DNA from: Miscanthus floridulus | Taxonomy: Eukaryota > Streptophyta > Magnoliopsida > Poales > Poaceae | NCBI RefSeq assembly: GCF_019320115.1 | Contig: NC_089593.1 | Location: 11,871,908 to 11,935,907, forward strand | DNA: 64,000 nucleotides | Direction of reading: 5' to 3' | Shown: positions 9,517-20,788 of the stretch, one piece after another | Layout: each line of letters begins with the position of its first letter | Numbering within the stretch: the first letter of the stretch is position 1 | Translations under genes and position numbers: made by a program | Notes under the pieces: generated by a model | Database searches by the model: none | Told to the model about the DNA's origin: nothing | Seen by the model: only the letters and a program-made list of their open reading frames with translations

Positions 9517-10641
9517 TCAGGTGGCAGGCTGGATAAAGCCCATGTAGGGGGATTGCCGGCCTTGCGGCGGCCACATGTAGGTCATCTTCCCACGCTTGGC
9601 AAGCTCAAGACTCGACGACGACAAGCGCTTGAGCTCCACCACCAAGAAGCAGCAGGCATCGTAGGTGATGGGGGCCCCGTAATTGGTCGGCTCCATGGTG
9701 CTCATCGGCCTGCAGATGCAGAACCTGCCGTCGCCCAGGTACGCCAGGGTTGGCATGTCCCGAGGCCTCGAGACTCGGCCGCTGCTGATGACGCACTCCT
9801 CCCAGGGCCAGGGGAACGTCTCCGGCCACACGTGCCGCACGGCCCCGGTCCTGACGTCGCACGCGCACAGGAAGCCTTTGTCATCGGCGGTGAGGCCGAT
9901 GACCGATGAGCCAAGCTCCGGGACGTGGAGCCCGCGGCCCTGGAATGGCAGCTGCCACGTCCCCTCCGTCCGCCACGTCGCGCTGTGCTCGTCGGCGGCG
10001 TCCAGGGAGAATGTGCCCTTGCCGGTGACGGAGATCCACACGCGCGTGCCAACTGCACAGTACGCCGAGACAAACGCGAGCTCGTTTTCGGCCAGGCGCC
10101 CCACGGGGGGCTTCGGGAGCGGGACGGCGTGCCAGCTGCACTCGCCGGGGAGCAGCCGGAGCTTCTCGAAGCCGTAGATGCCGACGAAGAGGATGGTGTC
10201 CATCCTGATGACGGTGCCGGCGGCGGGGGCGTCTCCCGGTCCCGGCACCAACAGGGGGAGCATGGCGGGCGCGTCCCTGTAGCTGCCGAACGCGCGTGGC
10301 GAGCCGAAGCCGCGGCCCTTGGGCCACCACCGGACGAGGCGGCCCTCGGCGTCGCGCATCCGCGGGCTCGCCTGCCGCTCCCAGAAACCGTAGCCGCCGA
10401 CCTGCATCACCGTGTCGTGGAACACGGTGTCCCAGAAGTCGTAGGAGGCGCCCAGGACGGCGCCGCCCGAAGCGGCGAAGGCGCGGCAGCCGGTCGGCGA
10501 GGGGAAGCGCGCGACGGGCTGCGGGGAGCAGGCCGCCGCCACCATCTTGATCTCCTCCTCGTCATCGGCGACCAGCAGGTCGTACACGAGGTGGCCCTCC
10601 TCCTCGTCGTGCACCACCAGAAGCGGCCGGTCGGCGGCCAT
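9517..10641 (-). CDS. Uncharacterised grass-specific protein, intact tandem copy 2
   Basis: A single uninterrupted 374-codon frame from MAADRPLLVVHD to YMGFIQPAT, with strongly GC-biased third positions, no intron and a TATA-like element about 65 bases upstream of the ATG. No signal peptide or membrane segment is evident. Recurring short strand-like motifs (FVGIYGFEKLRL, VWISVTGKGTFSLD, SVIGLTADDKGFLCACD, TLAYLGDGRFCICR) suggest a beta-propeller-like fold, as in the large grass families of F-box-associated or DUF1618-like proteins. That placement is tentative and I cannot name a function. The start codon is shared by all three copies. Copies 1 and 3 are broken, so this is the only one able to make full-length protein. 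Two long plus-strand frames over the same DNA are shadows caused by the GC-rich codon use. Confidence 0.8.
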   Translation of the reverse strand: MAADRPLLVVHDEEEGHLVYDLLVADDEEEIKMVAAACSPQPVARFPSPTGCRAFAASGGAVLGASYDFWDTVFHDTVMQVGGYGFWERQASPRMRDAEGRLVRWWPKGRGFGSPRAFGSYRDAPAMLPLLVPGPGDAPAAGTVIRMDTILFVGIYGFEKLRLLPGECSWHAVPLPKPPVGRLAENELAFVSAYCAVGTRVWISVTGKGTFSLDAADEHSATWRTEGTWQLPFQGRGLHVPELGSSVIGLTADDKGFLCACDVRTGAVRHVWPETFPWPWEECVISSGRVSRPRDMPTLAYLGDGRFCICRPMSTMEPTNYGAPITYDACCFLVVELKRLSSSSLELAKRGKMTYMWPPQGRQSPYMGFIQPAT

Positions 10642-10705
10642 CGGAGTCGGACCGCAGCAGCCGCGTGCGTAGCAATGTCTCTCGCCGCGCGCAGCCAGGG
10701 TTGCG

Positions 10706-10712
10706 ATTTATA
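10706..10712 (-). promoter_or_regulatory. TATA-like box of the copy 2 gene
   Basis: TATAAAT on the minus strand, 65 bases upstream of the ATG. It is conserved in copy 1 (about 3927-3933) and copy 3 (about 28219-28225). The distance suits a plant core promoter with a short leader. Confidence 0.6.
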
Positions 10713-11833
10713 GTGCGTGCTGCCTGCCCACCGACCAGATCTCGGAATCCTAGCTTTTGACGTGTTCTTCTCGGATACGGCCCGGTTCCACCCACCACCG
10801 CTTTTTTGGCTGCTGCAAGTATTAGTATTGTCCACTGGAAAATCTATGGCTTCCGCCGCGCGGCCCTTTGTTTTCATGTAGCCATGCATGTGCGTGCCGC
10901 ACGTCTCTAAAAGAATTCTTTTCTTTGAACTAAAAAAAAGTGTTATAAAAATATTTACTTCTATCATACTTTTTCTTGGATTTCTATCCAAATTTAGAAT
11001 AACTACTTATTTTTTGAAATGTAAATAATATTCAAAAACAAATATGGCGTAACTTTATTTTCTTGTATCATACTTTCTCTTGGATTTATATCCTAGTTGC
11101 GTCCTGTTGGGGGATGGCACGATGTTTCGGTCCCCTATTTCTTTTATCTATCAACATTATTTCACCTACGATTGCCGAAAGGCCCGCTGGAGCTACCGGG
11201 TTGGCCGAAAGGTCTTTTGTCTAGCCGAAAGGTCTTTCGGCCATCGCTTACCGGCATTGACGTCGGGCTACCGGCATGGTTGTCGGGAGATAACGCCTGC
11301 CGGTTGGCCGAAAGGTCTTTCGACCATCGCTTATCGGCATTGACGTCCGGCTACCGCTGCTGGTTCAAAGACAACCCTGCAGTGATGACCACGCATGACG
11401 CATCACTATTGTGTCTAGGACAAATCTGCGGCTATACATGGCCAACACTGCCAGTTTTTGTTTTCACTCGGTAGTGAATCCCTTTCCTTATATATAACCA
11501 AAATTATTTCATCTCCCCTCCCCAACATTTCATTCTTCCTCCACCCCCGCGCTCCACCGCTGCAACTATTGCTCCAATGTACTTGCTGGGGCGGTTTAGC
11601 CTTCGGTTGGCGAAGGTCTTCATTCGGAGACGAAGGACCTCCGATCCATTCTGGGTGGACGTGATTACCGAGGCCAAAGCCCCTAGGGTTTTGAGCCAGA
11701 AAATGATCTCTCTTTATTGGAGTTCGAGTCCCCCTTTTATAGGGTACAATTATACATTTTCACTTGTACACTTCTACCCTTTGCCGGCCGGGGTATATTC
11801 CCAAATATTCTATTTTTACAAGACTCAACATAC

Positions 11834-12440
11834 TGTCGGTGTTTGAAGACCGGCAACACGTTACGGGGTACCCTAAATAGTGATTGGTGGGCTTCGATGT
11901 AAGCCAAATTCGATGGTGAACGCAAAGACAACGATTTATACTGTTTCAGGCCGCTGAATAGCATAATACCCTACATCCAGTTAGGCATTTTGCCTTGTGT
12001 TGGATTGTTGTCTATGATGATGTTACAAGGGGGTGCCCCTGCCTCTCTTTATATAGTTCAGAGGGTAGGCGCATAGTTCTAGTTCTAGTTCTAGTAAGTT
12101 ACAACAAAAGAGTTCTAATCCTATTACAGCGATTGAATTTCTTATAATCTGACTAGGTCGATCGTCATATCTTGGAGTACACGCCACCTTGTCTCGTGTC
12201 CTCAAGCAGACCGTGAGCTGGCCCATCTCCTAGGATCTTGGTCCATCAAGCCCCCGAATTCTTCATGGTTGATCGTCTTCGAAGTCATCTTGAATCTTCC
12301 TGGTCTTGGGTGAGTAGAATCGAGCAACATCCAGGTAACCTTCCTAAGAAAAGCCATGAAGTGCTCTTAAAATCTTCAAGTGACGTGTGTTTCTTACAAA
12401 GCGCACTCACTGAGTGTAGCCCCTGAGCCCACAATAAGTG
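11834..12440 (-). mobile_element. Ty3/gypsy-type LTR remnant in unit 2
   Basis: Counterpart of the remnant at 6894-7480, again starting TGTCGGTGTTTGAAGACC and carrying the minus-strand TATATAAAG promoter-like stretch near 12045. It differs from the unit 1 copy by scattered substitutions only. Confidence 0.5.
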
Positions 12441-13011
12441 CTAAGTGGGGAGTGGGATTAGTACTACATGGTACACTCACTAAGAAGGAGCTCAACTTAA
12501 ATAGGAAGCTAGTGAGAGCTCCTATATAGACAAGTTGAGAGGGAGAGTTTGAGGACCACATGCACGCGCCGTCGTGCCATGCCAAGCCAAGCCAAGCGCG
12601 TCGCACCCGTGGCCTTGGCCGGACGTGATGTGCTGGGCCACCTTTTGGAGCTCAGCACAATGGTCAGATGGTCAAAGCAACAGTCAAGAGGGGCACAACC
12701 GATAAATAGATGGGCCCGTAAGGGCAAGGAGGTAATTAAAGTCGCGTGGGCCTATCACTGCAGTAGGCCAGACGTGAAGTTAACAGTATGCCCCTACGAG
12801 AACCCATCTAGGTTCACCCCCTTACGGGCTGAGGCTTATTAAAGGCAGCAGCCCTCCTCTCCGTCTAGCAGAAGCCAACACTTCACCTTCTTCCTCCTCA
12901 CTCTCTCCACTGTGTTCCAGTCTTGTGCTACCTACGATCTTCGGTCCGAGCTCCTTGCACGCACAGGGGCCTTGGGCGAGCAGGCCTTCGAAGCTCCATC
13001 CGCATCCGCGC

Positions 13012-14584
13012 TGAAAGGATTAAGATGCCCAAGAGGGGGGGGTGAATTGGGCTAATTCTAAATTCTCTTGCAATAATCAAATCCTACGGATAGCCCAATT
13101 AACCCCTTGTGCCTTGAAAAGTGTTTCTATCAAACTAATGCACAACGAACTTGCAACCTATGTTCCAAACTTACTCTAGCAAGCAATTCTATGGATGTAA
13201 AACAAGTATTGAATTGCTCAAAGTAAATACTCAAAGTAAATGCTCAAAGTAAATAGAGATAGAAAGGAACGCGGCGATGTTTTGCCGAGGTATCGGAGAG
13301 TCGCCACTCCCCACTAGTCCTCATTGGAGCACCCGCGCAAGGGTGTAGCTCCCCCTTGATCCGCGCAAGGATCAAATGCTCTCTACGGGTTGATTCTTCG
13401 ACACTCCGTCGCGGCGAATCACCCAAAGCCGTTCACAACTTGAGTTGGGTCACCCACAAGCTCCGCCGGGTGATCACCAAGCTCCCAATCACCACCAAGC
13501 CGTCTAGGTGATGGCGATCACCAAGAGTAACAAGCACAAACTCTCACTTGACCACGCGAAGCCTAATGAGAAGATGGATGCACACTTTGCTACTCTTGAT
13601 TTACTAATGAGGCTACTCTCTTGGATTCTCAAATCTCAATCACCTCACTAGGACCTTGCTCTTCTTGGCACTCACAAACATGTTTCTCAGCTATTGGAAT
13701 GAGCAGAAGTCCCTCCACACACGAGTGGAGCTCTTATTTATATGGCAGCCTGAAAAACGAACCGTTATGAGCTTCTGCGGGGTGACCGGACGCTCCAGTC
13801 GTGTTGACCGGACGCTCCGGTCAGTTCAACCCATGAACCAGTAAAATGTATTGACCGGACACTGGCAGGGTCCGGTCAGCACTGACCGGACCTGTCCGGT
13901 CGTATAAAACCCTTACTGGACTCGACCGGACGCTGAACCCTCAAGGTCCGGTCAGCACTGACCGGACGCGTCCGGTCGCAGATTCCCTTCTCTGGAACCT
14001 TACTGGAGTCGATCGGACGCTGCCTTTCAGCGTCTGGTCACATGACCCCTTCAGCGTCCGGTCGCACCGAACGTAGACAGCTGATCAAATAAACTGACCG
14101 GACCCTGCGGCCAGCGTCCGGTCGCACCGGGGCCAGCGTCCGGTCAGCATTTGACCCTCCATTCACTTCCAACTCTCAATCATATGTGAATGAAGTTTGC
14201 TCCAAAAGATCTTAGGCATTCATAGGAGCTACCTAGAGCTAGTTTTAATAAGTGTGCACCATACCTAACTCACTAGACTCAACTAGGTCAAGCTACCTAT
14301 TCATACCCCCCTTAATAGTACGGCCAAAGGAAAAACAAAGTCCTAAACTACTCTAAGTGTCTCTCCAACTTCAATTGACACTTAGAGCTAGTTATCCTTA
14401 ACCTTGTCGTCCATCCTTTGAAAATCGAAACGATTTCCATCGTAGGTGCATGACAACCTCGATTGCCCAATCGATCTCCATTACCATGACCTAACTTAAT
14501 TGCCTCTGCAAAACACACGTTAGTCATAGTAATCTTGTATTGACATTAATCACCAAAATCCAACTAGGGGCCTAGATGCTTTCA
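13012..14584 (-). repeat. SIRE-type element 3' LTR
   Basis: 1,573 bases, bounded by TG and CA, nearly identical in order to the LTR at 23233-24781. It contains a cluster of GACCGGACGCTCCGGTC-like motifs at about 13780-14160. Confidence 0.92.
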
Positions 14585-15060
14585 ATCTCCCCCTTTTTGG
14601 TGATTGATGACAATACCACCTCGAGTATGTTAAAGAGTGAGGTTTTTGACGGGCTTGGTTCATATAAGCTTTTGTCGATAAGAACAAAAGAGTTAGGCAA
14701 GCTTATATGACCCAAGCCAACACAATGTACTCAAAGGATATGAATTAAGCATGAGTACAAATAACAAAGCTCATTTGCTTCAAAGTATAAACGCGGAAGC
14801 AAAAGCAAATGAGCATTACACAAGTGATATGACATATAAATAATGTGAAGTAGTAAGCACACGTCATATATCAAAATCACGTAGATAGCACTATCACATA
14901 TATATAATAGTATGCATGAAAGTAAACACACGAATGCATAAGTAATAGTGTATCACATAAATAAAACTCCAAATGTATATAATAAGCTAATACTAGATAA
15001 CTAGCTCCCCTGAGTCTATATACTCGAACCCTCTCCCCCTTTGGCGTCAAACACCAAAAC

Positions 15061-17093
15061 CTAAGGGTCGGTCGGCGGGGCTGCAGCGGACGAGTCGGGC
15101 GCTGAAGTACGTGGAGCAAGATGGAACTGGGCGCCATCATCATTTGACCCTAAGCTCTGAACAGACTGACCCTCTGTAGCAGGAAGTGTCGCTGAAGCGG
15201 TCTGGGTCTGAGCTAGGGCTGGTGCTACCTGTGAAGCTGCTAGTATGTCTGTCGTAGGATCTGACAAGGCGACATACGAGGGGAGTCTCTGAGTAGTCAT
15301 GATAGCTGGAGCTGCTGTAGACAGACCAACGGTATGCATATGAGGCGGAGTAGGCATGCCGGTCAACTCGCTGAAGGATGCTCCAAGACTCCTGGAGACT
15401 GACGTGTTAGGCACGAATAGCGAGGAAGACTGCTCTGGTATAAAGCCCGTCTGAAAAGGCATGAACTGCGGGGCAACCACTGGGGAGGACAACCACTGGG
15501 ACACCTAAACTGTAGGTGAAGCGAATGGAGCTAGGGGCTGTCCCTAACTCTGAAGCCCGCTGGGCTATACTGCTGGAGTCGTCGAAGTGGTGGCAGTGGG
15601 GCCCCAAGTGCTGTCACTACATGCTGCATGAATCCCATGAGCTGCTGCTGCATAAGTAACTGCTGGTGCTGAAGGAGCTGCTGCTGCCGCTGGAACTCGT
15701 CCTGACGAGCCTGAAACTGCGCAAAGTTGGTAGCTGTCTCCTGTGCCTGTCGTGTCTGCTCCCGCTGCATCCGCTCAAGAATGGCAATCAATGCGGGGTC
15801 CGTCTACGGTGCAGGTGGTGCTAAGCTGGAACTGCCAGCCTCTGCATCATGTCGTCGTGGAGGAATCTGAGGTATCGGCTGATAGTCATCATCTGAGCTA
15901 TCACTAGACTCGGTCATCCCCTGCTGGGCCTCGAGCTGCTCCTCCTCAGTGGTGGCTATGCCTCTAATGATCTCGTCCTGCTGAGCTGCTGACTCTGGAA
16001 CATCGAGACGATGGCTAGGCTGAGCAGGTGCCTATGGAGTGCTGTGCCTGATCCTCTGTGCCATGTTGTATGCTAGAAACTCTGTGGTGGTAGCCCTGTA
16101 CTTGGCAGCTATCTCTGGGGTCCTGGCTTGCACACACTTAAGTATCAAGAAAGTGATCCAATGAGCATATGGAAGCTGCCTGCGACCCTTGAATCCCTCA
16201 GCAATAGTATCCTCCATCTCTGATAGAAGGAGGTCCCAAATGTCGAACACGGTCTGCTGCATCAGGGCATTCAGGAGCCAGAGCTATAGGCGAGTCAGAC
16301 CCTCTCTGTAACCCAACCTAGGAAGCAGTGTCCTCCTGATAATGGCCTCTAGCACTCTCGCTGTAGGAGTCAAGTCACTGGGGTTCCTGCTCGACCCCTC
16401 ACCAAACGGCTCCTTGAAGCAGTGTCGCACCAGATCTGTCGGGGGTACCAACCCTCCATGAGGACGCCTGGGAGGCTCCTGCTATCCATAGCATACCTCA
16501 TGCAGCTTGACAGGCTGATCCTATAGCCTCAGTATCTCCCGGGCCCTGAAGCTCATCACCCAGTAATCTCTGTCGTTGAATGCAAAGTGAATGAAGTTGT
16601 GATGCGGATCAACGTAGAGTAAAGCATAAAACTACTGGACCCAAGATGGTACATATACTCCTGTCCGGCCAATCAGATCTGCTAGCCCCAGCAAATATGA
16701 CAAGTAGGAGCGGATGTGCTCTCCGGCTGCTACCACAATAGACTCCAAACTGCAGACCCTCTGTGATCTGAACACTGCCCCACTGTTGATATAGGCATTG
16801 TAGAAGTCCTCCTAGAGCGGTGTATAGAACCCCTCAGCTGCTCTCTCATCCCTCCTCGAAGGAAACCACACATCAAACTCAACAAAGCGCAGCTGATGAA
16901 CCTGTCTGGCTATGGCGGCCCTCAAGTCGAGGTGAACCACTGGAGGCGGACCCTGAGGTCTGGGCGGAGGACGTGAACCCCTGCGCTGTGTAGCTGGCCT
17001 CGGTGGAACTGTAGCATTGGTATGACCCGAGCGGCGTAGCTGAGGTGCCGGCTCGGTCTCCTCGGTCTGCTGACCCTCCTGAGTCTCCTTCAT
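15061..17093 (-). pseudogene. SIRE-type extra 3' ORF (envelope position), decayed
   Basis: One frame can be followed from MKETQEGQQTEETEP (17093) to about 15530 through several stops. Landmarks are HLDLRAAIARQVHQLRFVEFDVWFP, FYTPL, then LMQQTVFDIWDLLLSEMEDTIAEGFKGRRQLPYAHW. An acidic stretch (SSDSSDDDYQPIPQ) and a glutamine-rich coiled coil (FQARQDEFQRQQQLLQHQQ) follow, and after a frame change a serine/threonine/alanine-rich tail. It lies between pol and the 3' LTR, where SIRE elements carry an extra gene often called env-like. I see no signal peptide or convincing membrane anchor, so an envelope role is not supported here. Stops such as TAG at 16521-16523 read as mutated CAG. Confidence 0.72.
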
Positions 17094-17545
17094 CAGCAGT
17101 TCACCTCCTGTGAACTGACCGGACGCTGGACAGTAGCGTCCGGTGCAGCGTCCGATGCACCTTTTCCAGCAAATCTTCAACCTTCCTTCGCGCTGCCTGT
17201 TCCCAATCAAGTCCCAACTTGACTAAGACTCAAATAAACACCAATTGGGACTGATATGAGTGACCTCTCTTAAACCCTCATTTTTTTTCAAAATATTTTG
17301 CCTTAGGCTATTATTCTTTTTAAGAAGATAGGCGATAAAAGGGCAAATGGAACAAAACGACAAAACAACATTCATGCATATGCAATACTTGTAAGTAGAA
17401 TTAGTTGCTTGTCAAGTTTGATCCAAGATTAAGCTTCTTCACACGCTTTTTGGCGGTTATCTTAACCATGTTAGACAAGCCCTATATGCATTGCCACAAA
17501 TTAAACATGTTGTATATAACAATGAATGCAAGGGACAACACAAGC

Positions 17546-19858
17546 TCAAATTTTTGTGAAGTTGCTAAAATCAAGTACATTGAGATCATTTCGCAATCTA
17601 CAAAAGGTAGCCTCATCTAGCGGTTTAGTGAAGATATCCGCTAATTGATCTTCGGATCTTACACCTTCTAGTGATATATCATTTTTAGCAACATGATCTC
17701 TTAGAAAGTGATGGCGGATATCTATGTGCTTGGTGCGAGAGTGTTGAACCAGATTATTTGCAAGTTTTACCGTACTTTCATTGTCGCACAAAAGAGGTAC
17801 TTTTTCTAGAACTACACCATAGTCTAGCAAAGTTTGTTTCATGTATAATATTTGTGCACAACAAGCACCCGCAGCAATGTATTCCGCTTCGGCGGTGGAC
17901 AAAGCCACACTATTTTGTTTTTTGGAGGACCAAGACACAAGTGATCTACCAAGCAAATGGCACCCTCCGGATGTGCTCTTTCTATCAACTTTGCATTCGG
18001 CGTAATCCGAATCGGAATAGCCAATTAATTCAATTAAAGCTCCTTTGGGATACCAAAGGCCAATGCTTGGTGTGTGCTTAAGATGCCTAAGGATTCTTTT
18101 TACGGCAATTAAATGTGTTTCCTTAGGACTAGCTTGAAATCTAGCACACATACACACACTAAACATGATGTCAGGCCTAGATGCGGTTAAATATAACAAG
18201 CTACCAATCATAGAACGGTAGAGAGTTTGATCAACCGGGTTACCTCCCTCATCTAGGTCGAGATGTCCATTAGTAGGCATTGGTGTCTTTATTGGCTTAC
18301 ATTCATCCATCTTGAATCTCTTGAGAAGATCTTTTGTGTATTTCTCTTGAGAGATGAAGATGCCTTCTTTCATTTGCTTGACTTGAAAACCAAGAAAGAA
18401 TGTAAGCTCACCAATCATTGACATCTCGAACTCCTTAGACATCAATTCACCAAATTCTTTGCATGAGTCTTCATTTGATGATCCAAAGATGATATCATCA
18501 ACATATACTTGACAAATGAAGATATGACCATCAAGCTTCTTGGTGAATAGTGTGATGTCGACCTTCCCAATCGTGAAGCCCTTTTCAATAAGGAAGTCCC
18601 GAAGGCGCTCATACCAAGCTCTTGGGGCTTGCTTAAGCCCATATAGTGCCTTGGACAACCTATAAACATGATTAGGATATCTAGGGTCTTCAAACCTGGG
18701 AGGTTGATCAACATAGACTAGTTCATTGATAAAGCCATTTAAAAATGCACTTTTCACATCCATTTGATATAGTTTCATTTCATGATGTGATGCATATGCA
18801 AGAAGGATACGGATGGCTTCTAATCTTGCAACCGGTGCAAAGGTCTCTCCAAAATCCAAACCTTCAACTTGAGAGAACCCCTTTGCAACTAGTCTTGTCT
18901 TGTTCCTCACAACAACACCTTGATCATCTTGTTTGTTGCGGAACACCCACTTTGTTCCAATGACTCTTGCACCTTTTGGTCGCTCTTCAAGAGTCCAAAC
19001 TTCATTGTGAGTGAAGTTGTTCAACTCTTCATGCATGGCGTTGATCCAATCCGGATCTTTAAGAGCTTCTTCTACCTTGGTAGGCTCATAGCAAGAGACA
19101 AAAGAGTGATGAGCAATAAATGAAGTAAGTTTTTGAGATCGAGTCATTACACCCTTTGATGGACTCCCTATGATGAGATCATGTGGATGATCTTGTAGGA
19201 GAGGTGTATTTCTTCTATTGACCACTTGAGGAGGAGGTTGTGGAGCATCAACATCTTGTGCTTGTACCACCATTTGCTCATGGGAGATATGAGTATCTTC
19301 ATTTTCCACTCTCCCATCTTTTTCACCATCTTGTGGTATATTTGATGAAGAAGGTTGGTTAATGACTTGTACATCATCTTCATCATCTTTTGGCTTGATG
19401 TCTCCCACCAGAATATTCTTCATAGCCTCCCTCAATGGTTCATCACCTACATCATCAAGATTCTCATATGCTCCTTGGGAGCCGTTAGATTCATCAAATT
19501 CCACATCATATGTTTCTTCAACCAAGCCGGTGGCATGATTAAATACTCTATATGCTTTGGACTTCAATGAGTAACCAACAAGAAAACCTATATCACAACG
19601 TCTTTGGAACTTCCCTAGGTGTTGCCGCTTCTTGTAGATGTAGCATTTGCAACCAAACACCCTAAAGAATGAGACGTCCGGTTTCTTCCCATTGAGCAAC
19701 TCATAAGGTGTCTTGCCAAGGAACTTTTGAAGGAATAAGCGGTTGGATGCATAACATGCGGTGTTGATTGCTTCTGCCCATAGAGCTTCGGGGGTGTTGT
19801 ACTCATCTAGCATTGTCCTTGTAAGAGTGATCAAAGTCTGGTTCTTCCTCTCAACTAC
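17546..19858 (-). pseudogene. SIRE-type integrase C-terminus, reverse transcriptase and RNase H
   Basis: Continues the pol frame after the nonsense codon, with one uninterrupted stretch of 762 codons from the Met at 19834. In order: integrase C-terminal domain (FFRVFGCKCYIY...GFLVGYS), copia reverse transcriptase (VWTLEERPKGARVIGTKWVF, QMDVKSAFLNG, catalytic YVDDIIFG) and RNase H (STAEAEYIAAGACCAQ, DIRHHFLRDHV, ADIFTKPL). It ends at 17546. All key catalytic motifs are present, so only the upstream stops separate it from a working polyprotein. Confidence 0.9.
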
Positions 19859-19864
19859 ACCATT

Positions 19865-20773
19865 TTATTGAGGAGTATAAGTTGCGGAGACTTTATGTTT
19901 GATTCCAACTTCATCACAATAGGCTTCAATATTTGTGTTGTCAAATTCTTTGCCATTGTCACTTCTAATCTTCTTGAGCTTCACTTCAAATTCATTTTGA
20001 GCTCTCTTGGCAAACTTCTTGAAACAAGATGCAACTTCGGATTTGTCATGAAGGAAGAACACCCATGTATACCTTGAATAGTCATCCACAATCACAAGAC
20101 AATAGAGATTTCCTCCCAAACTCTTGTATGTTGTTGGTCCAAATAAATCCATGTGTAGGAGTTCTAGCACTCTTGTGGTTGACATGAAAGCTTTGGTTGG
20201 ATGAGTGTTTGCAACTTGCTTACCGGCTTGACATGCACTACAAAGCTTGTCCTTCTCAAACTTCACATCCTTCAATCCTCTCACCAAATCATTCTTCATA
20301 AGCTTCTTGAGTGAGCTCATCCCAACATGAGCAAGTCTTCTATGCCATAGCCACCCAAGTGTTGTTTTGGTGAATAGGCAAGTCTTCAAATTTGCATCTT
20401 CGGAGGTGAAGTCAACTAGATATAAGTTGTTGTATCTAAATCCATTGAATATCACTTGATTGTCATCTACCTTGGATACAACCACCTCCTTCTCGGTGAA
20501 CAAGCATTGGAAGCCAAGATCACACAATTGCCCAACGGATAGCAAGTTGAAGCTCAAAGAAGCAACATAGAGCACATTAGAGATGGAATGATCATTTGAT
20601 ATTGCCACTTTGCCCAATCCTTTGACCTTGCCCTTTGAGTTATCTCCAAATGTTATTTTCTCTTGTCCATCTACCTCTTCATCTAGTGAGGTGAACATAC
20701 GAGGATCACTGGTCATATGTTGAGTGCAACCACTATCAATAACCCAATGACTTCCACCGGTCTTGTAGTTCAC
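19865..20773 (-). pseudogene. SIRE-type protease and integrase N-terminal part
   Basis: Same frame as gag. Protease motif WVIDSGCTQHM (active-site D in DSG) is followed by the integrase zinc-binding region (WHRRLAHVG...CSACQAGK) and the start of the catalytic core (HMDLFGP, VIVDDYSRYTW, IRSDNGKEF). The frame stops at 19865 with TAA directly after YTPQ, exactly where the conserved YTPQQNG is expected, so one CAA-to-TAA change cuts the integrase in two. Without it the frame would continue into 17546-19858. Confidence 0.88.
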
Positions 20774-20788
20774 CTACACACATGAGAT

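Noticed and set aside
9925..10713. 262-codon plus-strand ORF opposite the intact gene, and its partner at 27539-28225
   Set aside because: Shadow of the GC-rich minus-strand gene. The frame is arginine/glycine/alanine-rich without motifs, and stays open because of codon bias on the other strand.
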